Under the pieces are notes generated by a model. That model saw only the letters and a list, made by a program, of their open reading frames with translations, had not been told where the DNA came from and did no database searches. This document shows, piece by piece, positions 7,778 through 15,524 of a stretch of DNA of 64,000 nucleotides. The translations under genes and the position numbers were made by a program. The DNA lies in IMG/VR virus record IMGVR_UViG_3300042892_005961, positions 1-64,000 of that record; one strand, 5' to 3'. Origin of the DNA: a virus. Numbering within the stretch: the stretch's first letter is position 1; the number at the start of each line of letters is the position of its first letter.

Positions 7778-8544
7778 TAAATATTTTTTATAATATAGTT
7801 ATAAAACAAATCACATTGAACCTGATGACCCGTTACACCATAATGCCAATCTCTGACTTTTTCATTTGTTTCTTCCATTATTGTTTTAGCACCTTCTTCT
7901 TTAAATAAACTCATATAATCTCTTTCACCTAAAATATCTGATAATAAATACTTTTTATCATTTTTGATTTCTTTATTCTTATAATTTACAATATTATTAT
8001 CTACTGTCCAATAAAATATATTAAATCCTGTATTATCAGCAAATTGATTTAATAGTTTCTGTTGAATAAATAATTCATTGATCCATAATGGATTTGTTCT
8101 ATTAACAAATATATTCTCCGCTGTATTATTATCGATGTAATCTGGATAATCGGGTATACTAGTACCAGGGACCAACGCGGGATAAACAGATATCATTGAT
8201 TTACCTGTTTCGTTCGCCCATTTAAACCTTTCAATATACGTCCATTCAACAATAACAATGTCTCCTTTCTTAAACTGATTACAATAATAAGCGATGTTGT
8301 TTAATATCGATTGATTACAATTACCTTCCCCAAAATTATTAATCGTGTTTTTATAACCCCCATTACCTGAATAATTTTTAATATCAAATCCTAACTTTTT
8401 AGATAACATCGTTGGCCATGAATCTGGAGCAACACCATTAAAGTATTGTTCAATATAATCAACTCTTGTATTGGGTGATGTTCTTGGTAGTAGAACACTA
8501 AATTCCTCACTAAAACTACAACCAAATGTAAATAATGTGTTCAT
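7777..8544 (-). CDS. SGNH/GDSL hydrolase-like protein
   Basis: A 255-residue paralogue of the neighbours at 6328 and 8548. Block I is TFGCSFSEE (Ser10 nucleophile, with Cys in place of the usual Asp), GNGGYKN replaces the GGNSN block, and DWHYGVTGHQVQ supplies the C-terminal Asp/His. The last codons (YNYIIKNI) and the following 40 nt are almost identical to those of the gene at 8548, showing a fairly recent tandem duplication. Confidence 0.72.
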   Translation of the reverse strand: MNTLFTFGCSFSEEFSVLLPRTSPNTRVDYIEQYFNGVAPDSWPTMLSKKLGFDIKNYSGNGGYKNTINNFGEGNCNQSILNNIAYYCNQFKKGDIVIVEWTYIERFKWANETGKSMISVYPALVPGTSIPDYPDYIDNNTAENIFVNRTNPLWINELFIQQKLLNQFADNTGFNIFYWTVDNNIVNYKNKEIKNDKKYLLSDILGERDYMSLFKEEGAKTIMEETNEKVRDWHYGVTGHQVQCDLFYNYIIKNI

Positions 8545-8547
8545 TCA

Positions 8548-9303
8548 TTAAATATTTTTTATAATATAATTATAAAATAATTCAAATTGAACTCTATGTC
8601 CACTTTCTCCTAAATGTGTGTCGGTACAATTTCCATTTGTTTCTTCTTTAACTATTAACCCACCATATTTTCTAATGGTTTTAAAAAAAGTACCTCCCAC
8701 ATCATCAAAAAATAAAGGATCTCTTTCAATGATTAAATCATTAATTATATATTTTTTTTGGTGTAATTTTTCGGGTGGTAAAGTATAGATAATGTCACTA
8801 TCACCAGACCAATAAAAAACATTAAATCCAATCGATTTAGATAATTGGTCAATTATTTTTTCATAATTATAAATTTCTTCAACATATAAAATTGAAGATC
8901 TGTTTTCAATAATATCTATTTTTGTTTGTTTTTTTATATCTTCACTATTATCGGAAGCGATGGATATTCTTATCCAATCAGGAATATTATATAAACCTTC
9001 TAGCTCTCTATTTCTTAATACCGCCCATCTAAATCTGTTTAAAACAGCCCAATTAATTATTACAATATCTCCATTTTTAAATTGGTCACAATTTTTACAT
9101 ATTGTTTCAAATATTTCTTGATTTGAATTACCTCCATGTCCATAATTCACAACATCCATATTAAGTTTTTTACCTAATAAATCAATCCATATTGGAGGTA
9201 AATTACCTCCCCTATATTCTTTCCATTGTTGATATGGTTTGAATGTCTTATCTTGAAAATGTCCGGCGGTAAAACTATCACCAAATCCAAATAATGTTGC
9301 CAT
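8548..9303 (-). CDS. SGNH/GDSL hydrolase-like protein
   Basis: A 251-residue SGNH protein: GFGDSFTAG (Ser around residue 10), GGNSNQE, and DTHLGESGHRVQ near the end. It is closest to the protein at 6328 (both have an RGGNLPPxWxDxLG block around residues 31-45) while sharing its 3' end with the gene at 7777, so the three genes may have recombined. The ATG at 9301-9303 is preferred to an in-frame TTG 18 bases upstream. Confidence 0.74.
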   Translation of the reverse strand: MATLFGFGDSFTAGHFQDKTFKPYQQWKEYRGGNLPPIWIDLLGKKLNMDVVNYGHGGNSNQEIFETICKNCDQFKNGDIVIINWAVLNRFRWAVLRNRELEGLYNIPDWIRISIASDNSEDIKKQTKIDIIENRSSILYVEEIYNYEKIIDQLSKSIGFNVFYWSGDSDIIYTLPPEKLHQKKYIINDLIIERDPLFFDDVGGTFFKTIRKYGGLIVKEETNGNCTDTHLGESGHRVQFELFYNYIIKNI

Positions 9304-9310
9304 AAATTTA

Positions 9311-9658
9311 TTATTTAACAAATAATTGTACGAGTATTATTGTGAGTCCTAAACCTAAACATATGGCATTTTTAAGGTCTAGTGGCTCTTTAAAAAGATA
9401 ATGTGACATAAGTGTAAATACTATTACACCAACCCCAAAACCAACCAACCTTGACGGCCATATTTGACCACCAAAACCTTGTATGAAGTTATTGACTGAT
9501 AGGATATAGACCCAACCTAAAGGAACACTTGCCAATATAACCAACCACGGGTATTTATCATACCAACCATACTTGTATGAAACTTGTAATTGACAGAAGG
9601 TTCCTGTTTGACCTATTATCCCAAATAGAATACCTAAAAATACTTTACTATAATCCAT
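9311..9658 (-). CDS. Four-helix membrane protein, EamA/SMR-like
   Basis: A 115-residue protein with four predicted transmembrane helices and short loops, the size and shape of half an EamA (drug/metabolite transporter) protein or of an SMR subunit. A WPSRLVGFGVGVIVF helix and an EPLDLKNAICLGLGL ending resemble the EamA C-terminal pattern. The ATG at 9656-9658 overlaps the upstream gene's last codons; a TTG three codons earlier is also possible. Transported substrate unknown. Confidence 0.55.
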   Translation of the reverse strand: MDYSKVFLGILFGIIGQTGTFCQLQVSYKYGWYDKYPWLVILASVPLGWVYILSVNNFIQGFGGQIWPSRLVGFGVGVIVFTLMSHYLFKEPLDLKNAICLGLGLTIILVQLFVK

Positions 9659-9899
9659 TATTTTCAATATTATAATCTACCGATTCAATAACAAATTTAT
9701 CAGTTGGGTATTGTCCAACAATTTGAAAACCTGTTTCAGGTGTTCCATAAAGACCTAACACCTCAACTTTTTTCTGAAATCTTGTGGCACATGTTGAATC
9801 GGGATGTACGGTATCAGCCTCGATTGTGATTGATTTTAATTCACTACCAACAACTAAAAAACAATGATATCTATTCATGTTATAAAATTGAAATTTCAT
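9648..9899 (-). CDS. Hypothetical protein
   Basis: An 83-residue protein starting MKFQFYNMNRYH, with a probable beta-strand-rich body and no recognised domain. An internal ATG at codon 8 (MNRYH) is an alternative start. The first residues faintly resemble the F-x-F-F N-terminal motif. It overlaps the cyclophilin gene by 20 nt and the membrane-protein gene by 11 nt, in one operon. Confidence 0.55.
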   Translation of the reverse strand: MKFQFYNMNRYHCFLVVGSELKSITIEADTVHPDSTCATRFQKKVEVLGLYGTPETGFQIVGQYPTDKFVIESVDYNIENNGL

Positions 9900-10311
9900 T
9901 TATTTTATCTCCTTGTTGGATCATATCTATAACATCTAAACCATCAATAACTTTACCAAAACAAGTATGATTTCTATCTAAATGTTGTGTTCCTTGTCTA
10001 CTATGACAAATAAAAAATTGTGATCCACCTGTGTTTCTTCCAGCGTGTGCCATTGATAATACTCCTTTATCGTGGTATTGTTTTTCGGCTGTAACTTCAC
10101 AAGGAATGTTATACCCAGGTCCACCAGATCCTGTTCCGTTTGGACATCCACCTTGAATTACAAAGTTTGGTAACACTCTATGGAAATTTAATCCGTTATA
10201 AAATCCTTCACTGATTAATTTTTTAAAGTTATTTGTTGTGATTGGTGTTTCGTTGTCGTATAACTCTACGATCATGTCACCTTTACCTGTTGAAATTTTT
10301 ACTTGACTCAT
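9880..10311 (-). CDS. Cyclophilin-type peptidyl-prolyl isomerase
   Basis: A 143-residue cyclophilin. FHRVLPNFVIQGG (43-55) contains the catalytic Arg45, Phe50 and Gln53; SQFFIC (97-102) and HTCFGKV (115-121) are also diagnostic. The Trp of the cyclosporin site is replaced (HLDRNH). It catalyses cis-trans isomerisation of prolyl bonds in the cytoplasm. Phage cyclophilins are uncommon; here it probably assists folding of phage proteins. The stop overlaps the next gene and the start overlaps the stop of the 388-residue gene upstream. Confidence 0.9.
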   Translation of the reverse strand: MSQVKISTGKGDMIVELYDNETPITTNNFKKLISEGFYNGLNFHRVLPNFVIQGGCPNGTGSGGPGYNIPCEVTAEKQYHDKGVLSMAHAGRNTGGSQFFICHSRQGTQHLDRNHTCFGKVIDGLDVIDMIQQGDKINEISIL

Positions 10312-11474
10312 ACTGTTTTATTTATTAATAGATTTATTTCTTTTGTTTTATCTGAATAAATGTATTCCTCTAATTTTATTTTATTTAGTTTACTTTTTTC
10401 GTAGGTTCTATTGAATAGGTCATCTAATTGTTTATCGGACGCATTTTTTAAAAAGTCACAAAACTTTTCATAATTTTCATATCCATATTTACCAAACTCT
10501 TCATTTAAAAAATAAAATCCATAATTTTTTAACACATCATAAACCTCTTCTTGTAATAGAACATAAGCCGGTGTTGCCACTATTAAAGATTTGATTGTTT
10601 TCTCACTAAAGAACTTACATGTTTGTATGTGTTCTTCTCCTGTGTTAGGTTTTAATAATGGTAATGTTTCGGTAACTAAATTAAACTTACATGAATTATA
10701 ATCAATTACAAATGGAGTGTGATAATAGTTGTAGTTGTTAAAATACCAAAAGTAATCCTCATCGGTATATGACTTCTCATAAATTTTACCAGTTTCTAAT
10801 GCTTCATTAATTGATTCTGTCCTATGTCTATTCTGTGTTTTAGAATACAAGAATACTTTATTTTTTCTATTTGCAATTTCAATAATGTGATCTCCCTTTT
10901 GAAAATAACAAAATCCTAATTTTGTGTAGAAATATGTGAATGAATATTTGTAATCTAAAATGAATTTAGTTGGGTTATTGATTGGGAACTTTGAATTTCC
11001 GTGAATATGATTCTTATCTCTTTCTAAAATATTTGTACAAGCAAAGAAATACTTAATTTTTTTATACTCATTTAAATTATGTGGTTCATCATCAAAAACG
11101 ATCTCCGACATATTATTAACTAACGAATAATCAAAATTAAGTAGGTCGTTATTTTCAAAATACATAACTAACTCACGAGTTTCTCTAAACTTCCACATTA
11201 CAAAATGAACGTAGTTATTAACTATAAGTTCATTTATGTATTCAATTACTTTATCTTTATTATCTGTTGTAAAATATACAAAATAAACATCAAACTTTTT
11301 TGAATACGATATTACGTAATTCTTAGATACCGACACCTTTTCATTATCGGAAGCCAAATAATAAACCCAATACATTGCAAAATCAGATATTAAACAAGAT
11401 ATGATCTTCTTATCTCTGATATCACTTAAATTAAGTTTATCATTTAGATGTTCGTATTTTTTTAGTAAGTCCAA
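10308..11474 (-). CDS. Putative glycosyltransferase-like phage protein
   Basis: A 388-residue protein. The C-terminal third (FNLVTETLP, then FFSEKTIKSLIVATPAYVLL, then NYGFYFLNEEFG) matches a pattern common in large marine phages and usually annotated as glycosyltransferase: E-T followed by F-S/T-E-K-x-x-K and a G-F helix. No ATG exists before residue 34, so translation most likely starts at the TTG at 11472-11474, next to the upstream stop. The N-terminal half is unassigned. Confidence 0.5.
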   Translation of the reverse strand: MDLLKKYEHLNDKLNLSDIRDKKIISCLISDFAMYWVYYLASDNEKVSVSKNYVISYSKKFDVYFVYFTTDNKDKVIEYINELIVNNYVHFVMWKFRETRELVMYFENNDLLNFDYSLVNNMSEIVFDDEPHNLNEYKKIKYFFACTNILERDKNHIHGNSKFPINNPTKFILDYKYSFTYFYTKLGFCYFQKGDHIIEIANRKNKVFLYSKTQNRHRTESINEALETGKIYEKSYTDEDYFWYFNNYNYYHTPFVIDYNSCKFNLVTETLPLLKPNTGEEHIQTCKFFSEKTIKSLIVATPAYVLLQEEVYDVLKNYGFYFLNEEFGKYGYENYEKFCDFLKNASDKQLDDLFNRTYEKSKLNKIKLEEYIYSDKTKEINLLINKTV

Positions 11475-11477
11475 TAA

Positions 11478-12023
11478 TTAAGATTTATATAATCTATTAT
11501 TATTATAAAAAGCCACAGGGTTTGTTTCTGCAATCAAACCATATTCTTTCTTTACATTTTCATGTATAAGTTCTTTGTCTTCGTTAATATGTTTTGCTAT
11601 AATATTACAAAATCCATAATTAGATTCGTCAACAATTTCTTGACTCATACCAGGTAAACCACAATAGTTTGCCTCACCTACTTCACTGATGAACATACCA
11701 GAATAAAATCCTTTTAATCCAAATACATCAACAAATTTATCGGCATTACACCAAATATAAACATTGTTTTGTTTTTGTTTTAAATAAGGGATCATAGATT
11801 GATCTATGATATATGCTCCCACATTTTTGAATTGTCCCACCGCAAATAATCCAGCAGGACTGCCGTGACCCATCATCATTATACGATCATGTTCATCAAT
11901 TAATCTAATTAAATCACCTTTAGATACTCCACCAGTTATTAATGTTTTATCTTGGACTGATTCATACACAATATCTAAGAACGATGTACTCGGGTCTGCC
12001 GGATGTATAATTAATGTTTTCAT
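11478..12023 (-). CDS. Possible caspase-like (His/Cys dyad) protein
   Basis: A 181-residue protein. IMMMGHGSPAGLF (48-60) has the hydrophobic strand-His-Gly arrangement of clan CD peptidases, and VYIWCNADKFV (88-98) has a strand-Cys arrangement about 40 residues later (His53, Cys92). This is the order and spacing expected of caspase-fold enzymes, but overall similarity to a named family is not apparent. It is co-directional with the downstream TTG-start gene. It may equally be an inactive alpha/beta protein. Confidence 0.4.
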   Translation of the reverse strand: MKTLIIHPADPSTSFLDIVYESVQDKTLITGGVSKGDLIRLIDEHDRIMMMGHGSPAGLFAVGQFKNVGAYIIDQSMIPYLKQKQNNVYIWCNADKFVDVFGLKGFYSGMFISEVGEANYCGLPGMSQEIVDESNYGFCNIIAKHINEDKELIHENVKKEYGLIAETNPVAFYNNNRLYKS

Positions 12024-12024
12024 A

Positions 12025-12423
12025 TTATTTTGTTATTCCTATTTTGTCATAAACGTTGTGAACTAACATACGATAATGTTCTTCGTTCTGATATCTATCG
12101 TGATATTTTTCAATTGAATGGATAACGGTTGTGTGATCTCTACCCCCAACAAATTCTCCAATTTTTTTTAATGAATATCCAAAATGTTCTTTCATAATGC
12201 CACAGAATATAAAACGACCGTTAATTACTTCTCTTTTTCGTGTTCTATCGGCAATATCACTTACCTTAATACAACATTCTTCGGCAATAATTTCTAAAAT
12301 CTCATCTTTAGATATACGATACCTTAAAGATCTTTGATTGTTTTTAAAATTCTCTCTTTCTCGTTGTGTTAGTTTTAATCCAGGAAAAACATAAGGATTA
12401 ACACATGTAGTTTTTTTACCCAT
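12025..12423 (-). CDS. Stand-alone DnaA domain IV-like DNA-binding protein
   Basis: A 132-residue protein whose residues 38-130 match the DnaA C-terminal DNA-binding domain: the signature GRDHTTVIHS (94-103) follows the helix YSLKKIGEFVG. There is no AAA+ ATPase domain; the first 35 residues are basic and probably a flexible arm. Full-length DnaA binds DnaA boxes via this domain to start replication. A separate domain IV could bind such boxes as a regulator, an origin factor of the phage, or a competitor of host DnaA. It has its own host-type promoter at 12441-12471. Confidence 0.85.
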   Translation of the reverse strand: MGKKTTCVNPYVFPGLKLTQRERENFKNNQRSLRYRISKDEILEIIAEECCIKVSDIADRTRKREVINGRFIFCGIMKEHFGYSLKKIGEFVGGRDHTTVIHSIEKYHDRYQNEEHYRMLVHNVYDKIGITK

Positions 12424-12440
12424 ATTTTTAATTTAGACTA

Positions 12441-12471
12441 CAAAGATAGTGTATTTTTGGAATATACCAAA
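12441..12471 (-). promoter_or_regulatory. Host-type promoter of the DnaA-like gene
   Basis: On the minus strand TTTG (12468-12471) and TATCTTTG (12441-12448) are separated by 19 nt. The region contains the near-palindrome TTTTTGGTATATTCCAAAAA. The untranslated leader would be about 10-17 nt. Confidence 0.7.
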
Positions 12472-12477
12472 AATATT

Positions 12478-12711
12478 TTAGAAATTTCCAAATAAAAATT
12501 GGTGGATAGTTTGGGGGATACGAGTTGCCATTCTAACCTCTCCTTTCTCGTTTTCTACGGGTATATGAGGTAATTTTTTAATATAATCTTTTATGTATTT
12601 AGGACCTTTTCTTAGTCTATCAACGATTTTTTCTCTATCGTACAACTTTTCTCTGTCCCAATCACTCTCTATTAAACGGGTATACTGACTTTCAGTTAAC
12701 ATAACTTTCAT
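12478..12711 (-). CDS. Small protein with N-terminal LTESQ-type leader
   Basis: A 77-residue basic protein starting MKVMLTESQYTRLIESD. This start (basic/hydrophobic, then L-T-E-S, then an amphipathic helix with R-L-I) recurs in other likely virion proteins in the window. The remainder is Lys/Arg-rich with an RKGPKYIKDYIKK helix. The ATG at 12709-12711 is chosen over an upstream TTG because a TATTTAT box lies five bases before it. Function unknown. Confidence 0.6.
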   Translation of the reverse strand: MKVMLTESQYTRLIESDWDREKLYDREKIVDRLRKGPKYIKDYIKKLPHIPVENEKGEVRMATRIPQTIHQFLFGNF

Positions 12712-12716
12712 AATCA

Positions 12717-12723
12717 ATAAATA
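12717..12723 (-). promoter_or_regulatory. TATTTAT box (putative phage promoter)
   Basis: Minus-strand AGATATTTATTG five nucleotides upstream of the ATG of the gene at 12478-12711; same spacing as at 1067 and 1203. Confidence 0.5.
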
Positions 12724-12724
12724 T

Positions 12725-13039
12725 CTACCTGTATCCCTTTTTTAACTCCTCCCTTATTTTATCCTCAGTATCCTTTATTTTACTCGTTAAAGTGGTAACC
12801 CTAACACTTCTACCCCATTTACCCATATTACCTGAAGGTTGGAACTCCACTTCCCAATAGTGGAGATCCTCCTTAAGTTTCTTTAACTTCTGTTGTAGTT
12901 TATCTATCTTAACTGCGTTCACGGGGTGTTCTAATTTCAGTTCTTGATGACCATTGCATTCTATCAATTGTACTTTCGGGTTGTTCGGGTTGATACGATA
13001 TTGTTGGTCCCTCTTCCTCCGTTTCATCACCTCTCTCAT
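12725..13039 (-). CDS. Small coiled-coil protein, overlapping gene
   Basis: A 104-residue basic ORF whose residues 42-62 (VKIDKLQQKLKKLKEDL) form a heptad-type coiled coil. Its first 131 nt overlap, in another frame, the C-terminal end of the gene at 12909-13964. Both frames look protein-like. A GTG at the VNAVKIDK position would give a shorter, barely overlapping gene of about 65 residues. A programmed frameshift joining the two genes is a third option. Start uncertain. Confidence 0.5.
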   Translation of the reverse strand: MREVMKRRKRDQQYRINPNNPKVQLIECNGHQELKLEHPVNAVKIDKLQQKLKKLKEDLHYWEVEFQPSGNMGKWGRSVRVTTLTSKIKDTEDKIREELKKGYR

Positions 13040-13964
13040 CGTAAAATGGTAATTCAGGTTGTTCCATTACTGATTCTTCTATTGGTTCACTTACTTCAAT
13101 CTCTTCTTGTGCTCTTCTTACTGCCGATGCTACTCTCTCACTAATTGCAGCCTTTCTTCCACTTACCAACTCTTTCTTTTTTTGATCTCCACTCAACATT
13201 GCCGTGTTTGATTTAACCTTTGGATCTTTAACATAATCACGAATAAAACCAATTAATTCTAACGGTAAATTAGAATCAGTTGAATCAATACGAGTATCTT
13301 TTTGATTCCAATATGAAAATTCAGGTTCGTTTTTATCTAATGAATAAAATGCGGCAACCTTATAACCAGTCTTCTTATTGATACAATAAACTAACACACC
13401 TCTCTTAGCATATTTGTTATAGTATTCTTGATTGTGTTCTGTTGTTGTGCACCATTTAGTATTTGCACCATACTTACAAGATGATTTGAATGTTAAAGGT
13501 CTAATTAATAACCACTCAGCATCTTCATGTATTTTAATAACTTGTGTTTCTAATTCTTTCTCTTCTGATTTCATTTCAGCAACTCCCATTGCCGCAATCA
13601 TCTGTTCAAATGATTTGTATTTTGTTAAATCATTTTCTTCAATTAAATTTCTTTCGTTGTATTCACAGAACTTTCTATACTTCTGTAAATCTTCTGTATT
13701 AAAAAATCCATCAATAAATTTATATAATAACATCATTTGGATATCACTCATCAAGTCTAACTTACTTTTTTCTATAAATGGAAACTTATCAACTAAGAAC
13801 AATTTAATTTCTTTGGTGTGTTCTTTTAGATTTGGTGTGTTCTTCATCATACGAAGTAATGTCTCCGTATATTTTGATTTACCTTCAGGACTAAACATTT
13901 CTAAAATAGAAACAATGTTTAAGTTGTGATCTTCATTAGTTCTTAAGTCTTTAATTCTCGACAT
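12909..13964 (-). CDS. Phage protein with KYGxxTKWCTT motif
   Basis: A 351-residue protein. The N-terminal 130 residues are helical; residues about 140-240 form a domain with WLLIRPLTFKSS, YGANTKWCTTTE and a strand pair VLVYCINKKTGYKVAAFY. The T-K-W-C motif recalls the conserved His/Cys motif of PcfJ-like proteins at 32689 and 34140, but relation is only suggestive. The last 100 residues are Glu/Pro-rich and probably disordered. Upstream it has both a host-like promoter and a TATTTAT box. Confidence 0.6.
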   Translation of the reverse strand: MSRIKDLRTNEDHNLNIVSILEMFSPEGKSKYTETLLRMMKNTPNLKEHTKEIKLFLVDKFPFIEKSKLDLMSDIQMMLLYKFIDGFFNTEDLQKYRKFCEYNERNLIEENDLTKYKSFEQMIAAMGVAEMKSEEKELETQVIKIHEDAEWLLIRPLTFKSSCKYGANTKWCTTTEHNQEYYNKYAKRGVLVYCINKKTGYKVAAFYSLDKNEPEFSYWNQKDTRIDSTDSNLPLELIGFIRDYVKDPKVKSNTAMLSGDQKKKELVSGRKAAISERVASAVRRAQEEIEVSEPIEESVMEQPELPFYDERGDETEEEGPTISYQPEQPESTIDRMQWSSRTEIRTPRERS

Positions 13965-13982
13965 GGTGTATTGTTTTATTCT

Positions 13983-14013
13983 AAAATATAAATATTTTAA
14001 TTGGTAATTCCAA
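13983..14013 (-). promoter_or_regulatory. Host-type promoter with TATTTAT box
   Basis: TTTG at 14010-14013 and TATATTTT at 13983-13990 on the minus strand, spacer 19 nt. The -33 region reads TTTGGAATTACCAA, a palindrome close to those at the other promoters. A TATTTAT box (13988-13994) overlaps the -7 element, so two recognition systems may use this site. Confidence 0.5.
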
Positions 14014-14015
14014 AT

Positions 14016-14261
14016 TTAGTCCATTAATTCATCCACAGAAATATTATGTTCTTTTAATATTTCATAAATCTTATCAAATACTAACTCTAACGCATCATAT
14101 TTGTCTAACTCTTTACCCTCCATTGACCATTCCAATCCTTTCTTTGTGTTGTGTGTGATATCCCACAATGCGATTGCCATATCAAGGGATTTAACCGCTC
14201 TTAAATGTGCCATTTTATCGTCGTGATCATTTAAATCAAACTCTAATGTTGCCTTTGCCAT
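14016..14261 (-). CDS. Small acidic hypothetical protein
   Basis: An 81-residue acidic helical protein starting MAKATLEFDLND, ending IYEILKEHNISVDELMD. The sequence EFDLND-HDDKMAHLRAVK is typical of small phage proteins that begin with a beta strand then a long helix. The ATG at 14259-14261 sits in the TAATATG junction with the upstream gene; an earlier in-frame ATG lies inside that gene and is less likely. Function unknown. Confidence 0.65.
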   Translation of the reverse strand: MAKATLEFDLNDHDDKMAHLRAVKSLDMAIALWDITHNTKKGLEWSMEGKELDKYDALELVFDKIYEILKEHNISVDELMD

Positions 14262-14262
14262 A

Positions 14263-14412
14263 TTATTTCTTTTTAGTTTTTTCTTCAACAATCTCTCTCT
14301 TAAAGATAAAGATGTTTTGATTTATACATACTAGTTCCCAACCTTCTTGACCTAAGGTGTTAAGATGTTCGGTAGTTTGTAATGGTCTTGATAGGTATTC
14401 GTATTTTTTCAT
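14263..14412 (-). CDS. 49-residue DUF4177-like protein
   Basis: A short ORF (MKKYEYLSRPL ... TEHLNTLGQEGWELVCINQN ...). The pattern LNxLGxEGWELV followed by a beta strand FIFKRE is that of DUF4177, a tiny widespread domain of unknown function found in phages and Firmicutes/Bacteroidota. The Lys-rich tail is an addition. It joins the next gene through a TAATATG junction, so the two are probably co-translated. Confidence 0.65.
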   Translation of the reverse strand: MKKYEYLSRPLQTTEHLNTLGQEGWELVCINQNIFIFKREIVEEKTKKK

Positions 14413-14413
14413 A

Positions 14414-14665
14414 TTAAACGTTTGGGTATTTCATAAACCATTGAGTGAATTTATATAACAACTGAATCGTAGCAACAACAATAAACATTGGTGCTGTTAC
14501 AAACCAACTCAATGAAAAGAATAGATACGCTTCTGCATTATTTTTATAATCATCATAGTCAGGTTCGTGTGGTGGATCGTAATCAATCTCCATTTTCTTA
14601 CCGAATAACTTTAAAAATGTTAGTGTTAGAATAAATCCAACAACATAAATTAAAAAGAATATCAT
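14414..14665 (-). CDS. Two-helix membrane protein
   Basis: An 83-residue protein with transmembrane helices at about residues 2-20 and 50-72, separated by an acidic loop (DYDPPHEPDYDDYKN). The acidic loop between two helices gives a hairpin topology. It is grouped with three other very small genes between 14414 and 15171. A holin-like role is possible from topology alone, but there is no adjacent lysin. Confidence 0.6.
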   Translation of the reverse strand: MIFFLIYVVGFILTLTFLKLFGKKMEIDYDPPHEPDYDDYKNNAEAYLFFSLSWFVTAPMFIVVATIQLLYKFTQWFMKYPNV

Positions 14666-14666
14666 A

Positions 14667-14855
14667 TTATCTACGATTTATTAAATTATAAATTGCGATG
14701 ACTGTAATCATCCCACATAAAATATAACTAAAATAACCGAAGAAAAAAAATGCAATTATAATCCATATCCAACCAACCCTTGCACGTGGATATGTTCCAT
14801 AAAATTCTAAATGAAGAACCAATTCTTTTCTGATAAAATATAATAACTTATCCAT
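14667..14855 (-). CDS. Small membrane protein
   Basis: A 62-residue protein with a strongly hydrophobic segment from about residue 28 to 58 (WIWIIIAFFFFGYFSYILCG and on), probably one long or two short helices. The N-terminal 25 residues are amphipathic. Its ATG overlaps the stop of the upstream small gene by one base. Function unknown. Confidence 0.55.
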   Translation of the reverse strand: MDKLLYFIRKELVLHLEFYGTYPRARVGWIWIIIAFFFFGYFSYILCGMITVIAIYNLINRR

Positions 14856-14989
14856 TATTTATATTTTTTTAGTTTACAATATTCATTGTGCATCCAAAAC
14901 TTTATTTGTAATCTTTTAAAAAACCCTTTAGTTTCGGTTAATAACGTTTCGTAATATAATATTTTCTTTTGGATTAGTCTCTTTGCCAT
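14855..14989 (-). CDS. 44-residue basic protein
   Basis: Short ORF MAKRLIQKKILYYETLLTE... ending CKLKKYK, Lys/Tyr-rich, probably one helix. It begins inside the last codons of the upstream gene (ending KWQRD) and ends at the start of the next, so it is tightly packed in the operon. No function can be inferred. Confidence 0.5.
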   Translation of the reverse strand: MAKRLIQKKILYYETLLTETKGFFKRLQIKFWMHNEYCKLKKYK

Positions 14990-15171
14990 TTGTTTCTTTT
15001 TTCTCGTTTTAAAAATTCAACTCGATAACCAAATAGGTTAAAGGTTTTACGATATCCATATCTTATGGAAAATGGCACAAATCCGTGTTTGAAGGATCTA
15101 AAGGATAATCCATATCCAAAGATCCGGAACCAAAATATCTCTGGTCCTTTGTAGTAAGTTAGTGGTTTCAT
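14974..15171 (-). CDS. Small Phe/Tyr-rich hypothetical protein
   Basis: A 65-residue aromatic and basic protein with internal quasi-repeats (FRIFGYGLSFRSFKHG, FSIRYGYRKTFNLFGYRV). The alternating aromatic/basic pattern suggests a small beta sheet. It follows the ferredoxin gene by two bases in one transcript. Function unknown. Confidence 0.55.
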   Translation of the reverse strand: MKPLTYYKGPEIFWFRIFGYGLSFRSFKHGFVPFSIRYGYRKTFNLFGYRVEFLKREKRNKWQRD

Positions 15172-15173
15172 TT

Positions 15174-15488
15174 TTATCTAGGTTTGTAAGTTTGTCCGTA
15201 AAATTCATAGTTCTTGTTAACATATTCCAACTCACCGTCCTTGATTGCCCATTCTTCAGTTGGGTGGATAGCATCCACAGGACATTCAGGAAGACACGCA
15301 CCACAGTCAATACACACGTCTGGGTTGATATATAGTTGTTTTCCCACCTTCTCCTCATCAGTCAACGTAAGAGACTCTTTACCCATTTTATCGGGGTAAA
15401 TTGGACCGTTAATACAATCAACAGGACACACTTTTAAACATGATCCGTCAACACAACTAACGCACTTACTACCTATAATATAACTCAT
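15174..15488 (-). CDS. Bacterial-type ferredoxin with two Fe-S clusters
   Basis: A 104-residue ferredoxin with two cysteine sets: Cys9, 12, 17, 21 (CVSCVDGSCLKVCP) and Cys59, 62, 65, 69 (CIDCGACLPECP). This is the dicluster ferredoxin pattern, with an insertion in the first site, resembling bacterial FdxA/YfhL-type proteins; full length for the family. It carries electrons for a redox enzyme in the cytoplasm. The window also encodes IscU and IscA-like assembly proteins and many iron oxygenases. It has its own promoter with almost no leader. Confidence 0.9.
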   Translation of the reverse strand: MSYIIGSKCVSCVDGSCLKVCPVDCINGPIYPDKMGKESLTLTDEEKVGKQLYINPDVCIDCGACLPECPVDAIHPTEEWAIKDGELEYVNKNYEFYGQTYKPR

Positions 15489-15492
15489 GGGA

Positions 15493-15524
15493 CAAAGATA
15501 TAAAATATATTTTGGAATATCAAA
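15493..15524 (-). promoter_or_regulatory. Host-type promoter of the ferredoxin gene
   Basis: TTTG (15521-15524) N20 TATCTTTG (15493-15500) on the minus strand, with TTTGATATTCCAAAA in the -33 region. Only TCCC separates the -7 box from the ferredoxin ATG, exactly as at 182-213, so the mRNA is predicted to be leaderless. Confidence 0.75.

Noticed and set aside
13432-13929. Plus-strand ORF of 165 codons inside 12909-13964
   Set aside because: Hydrophobic, low-information shadow of the TKWC-motif gene, which has recognisable motifs and promoter signals.
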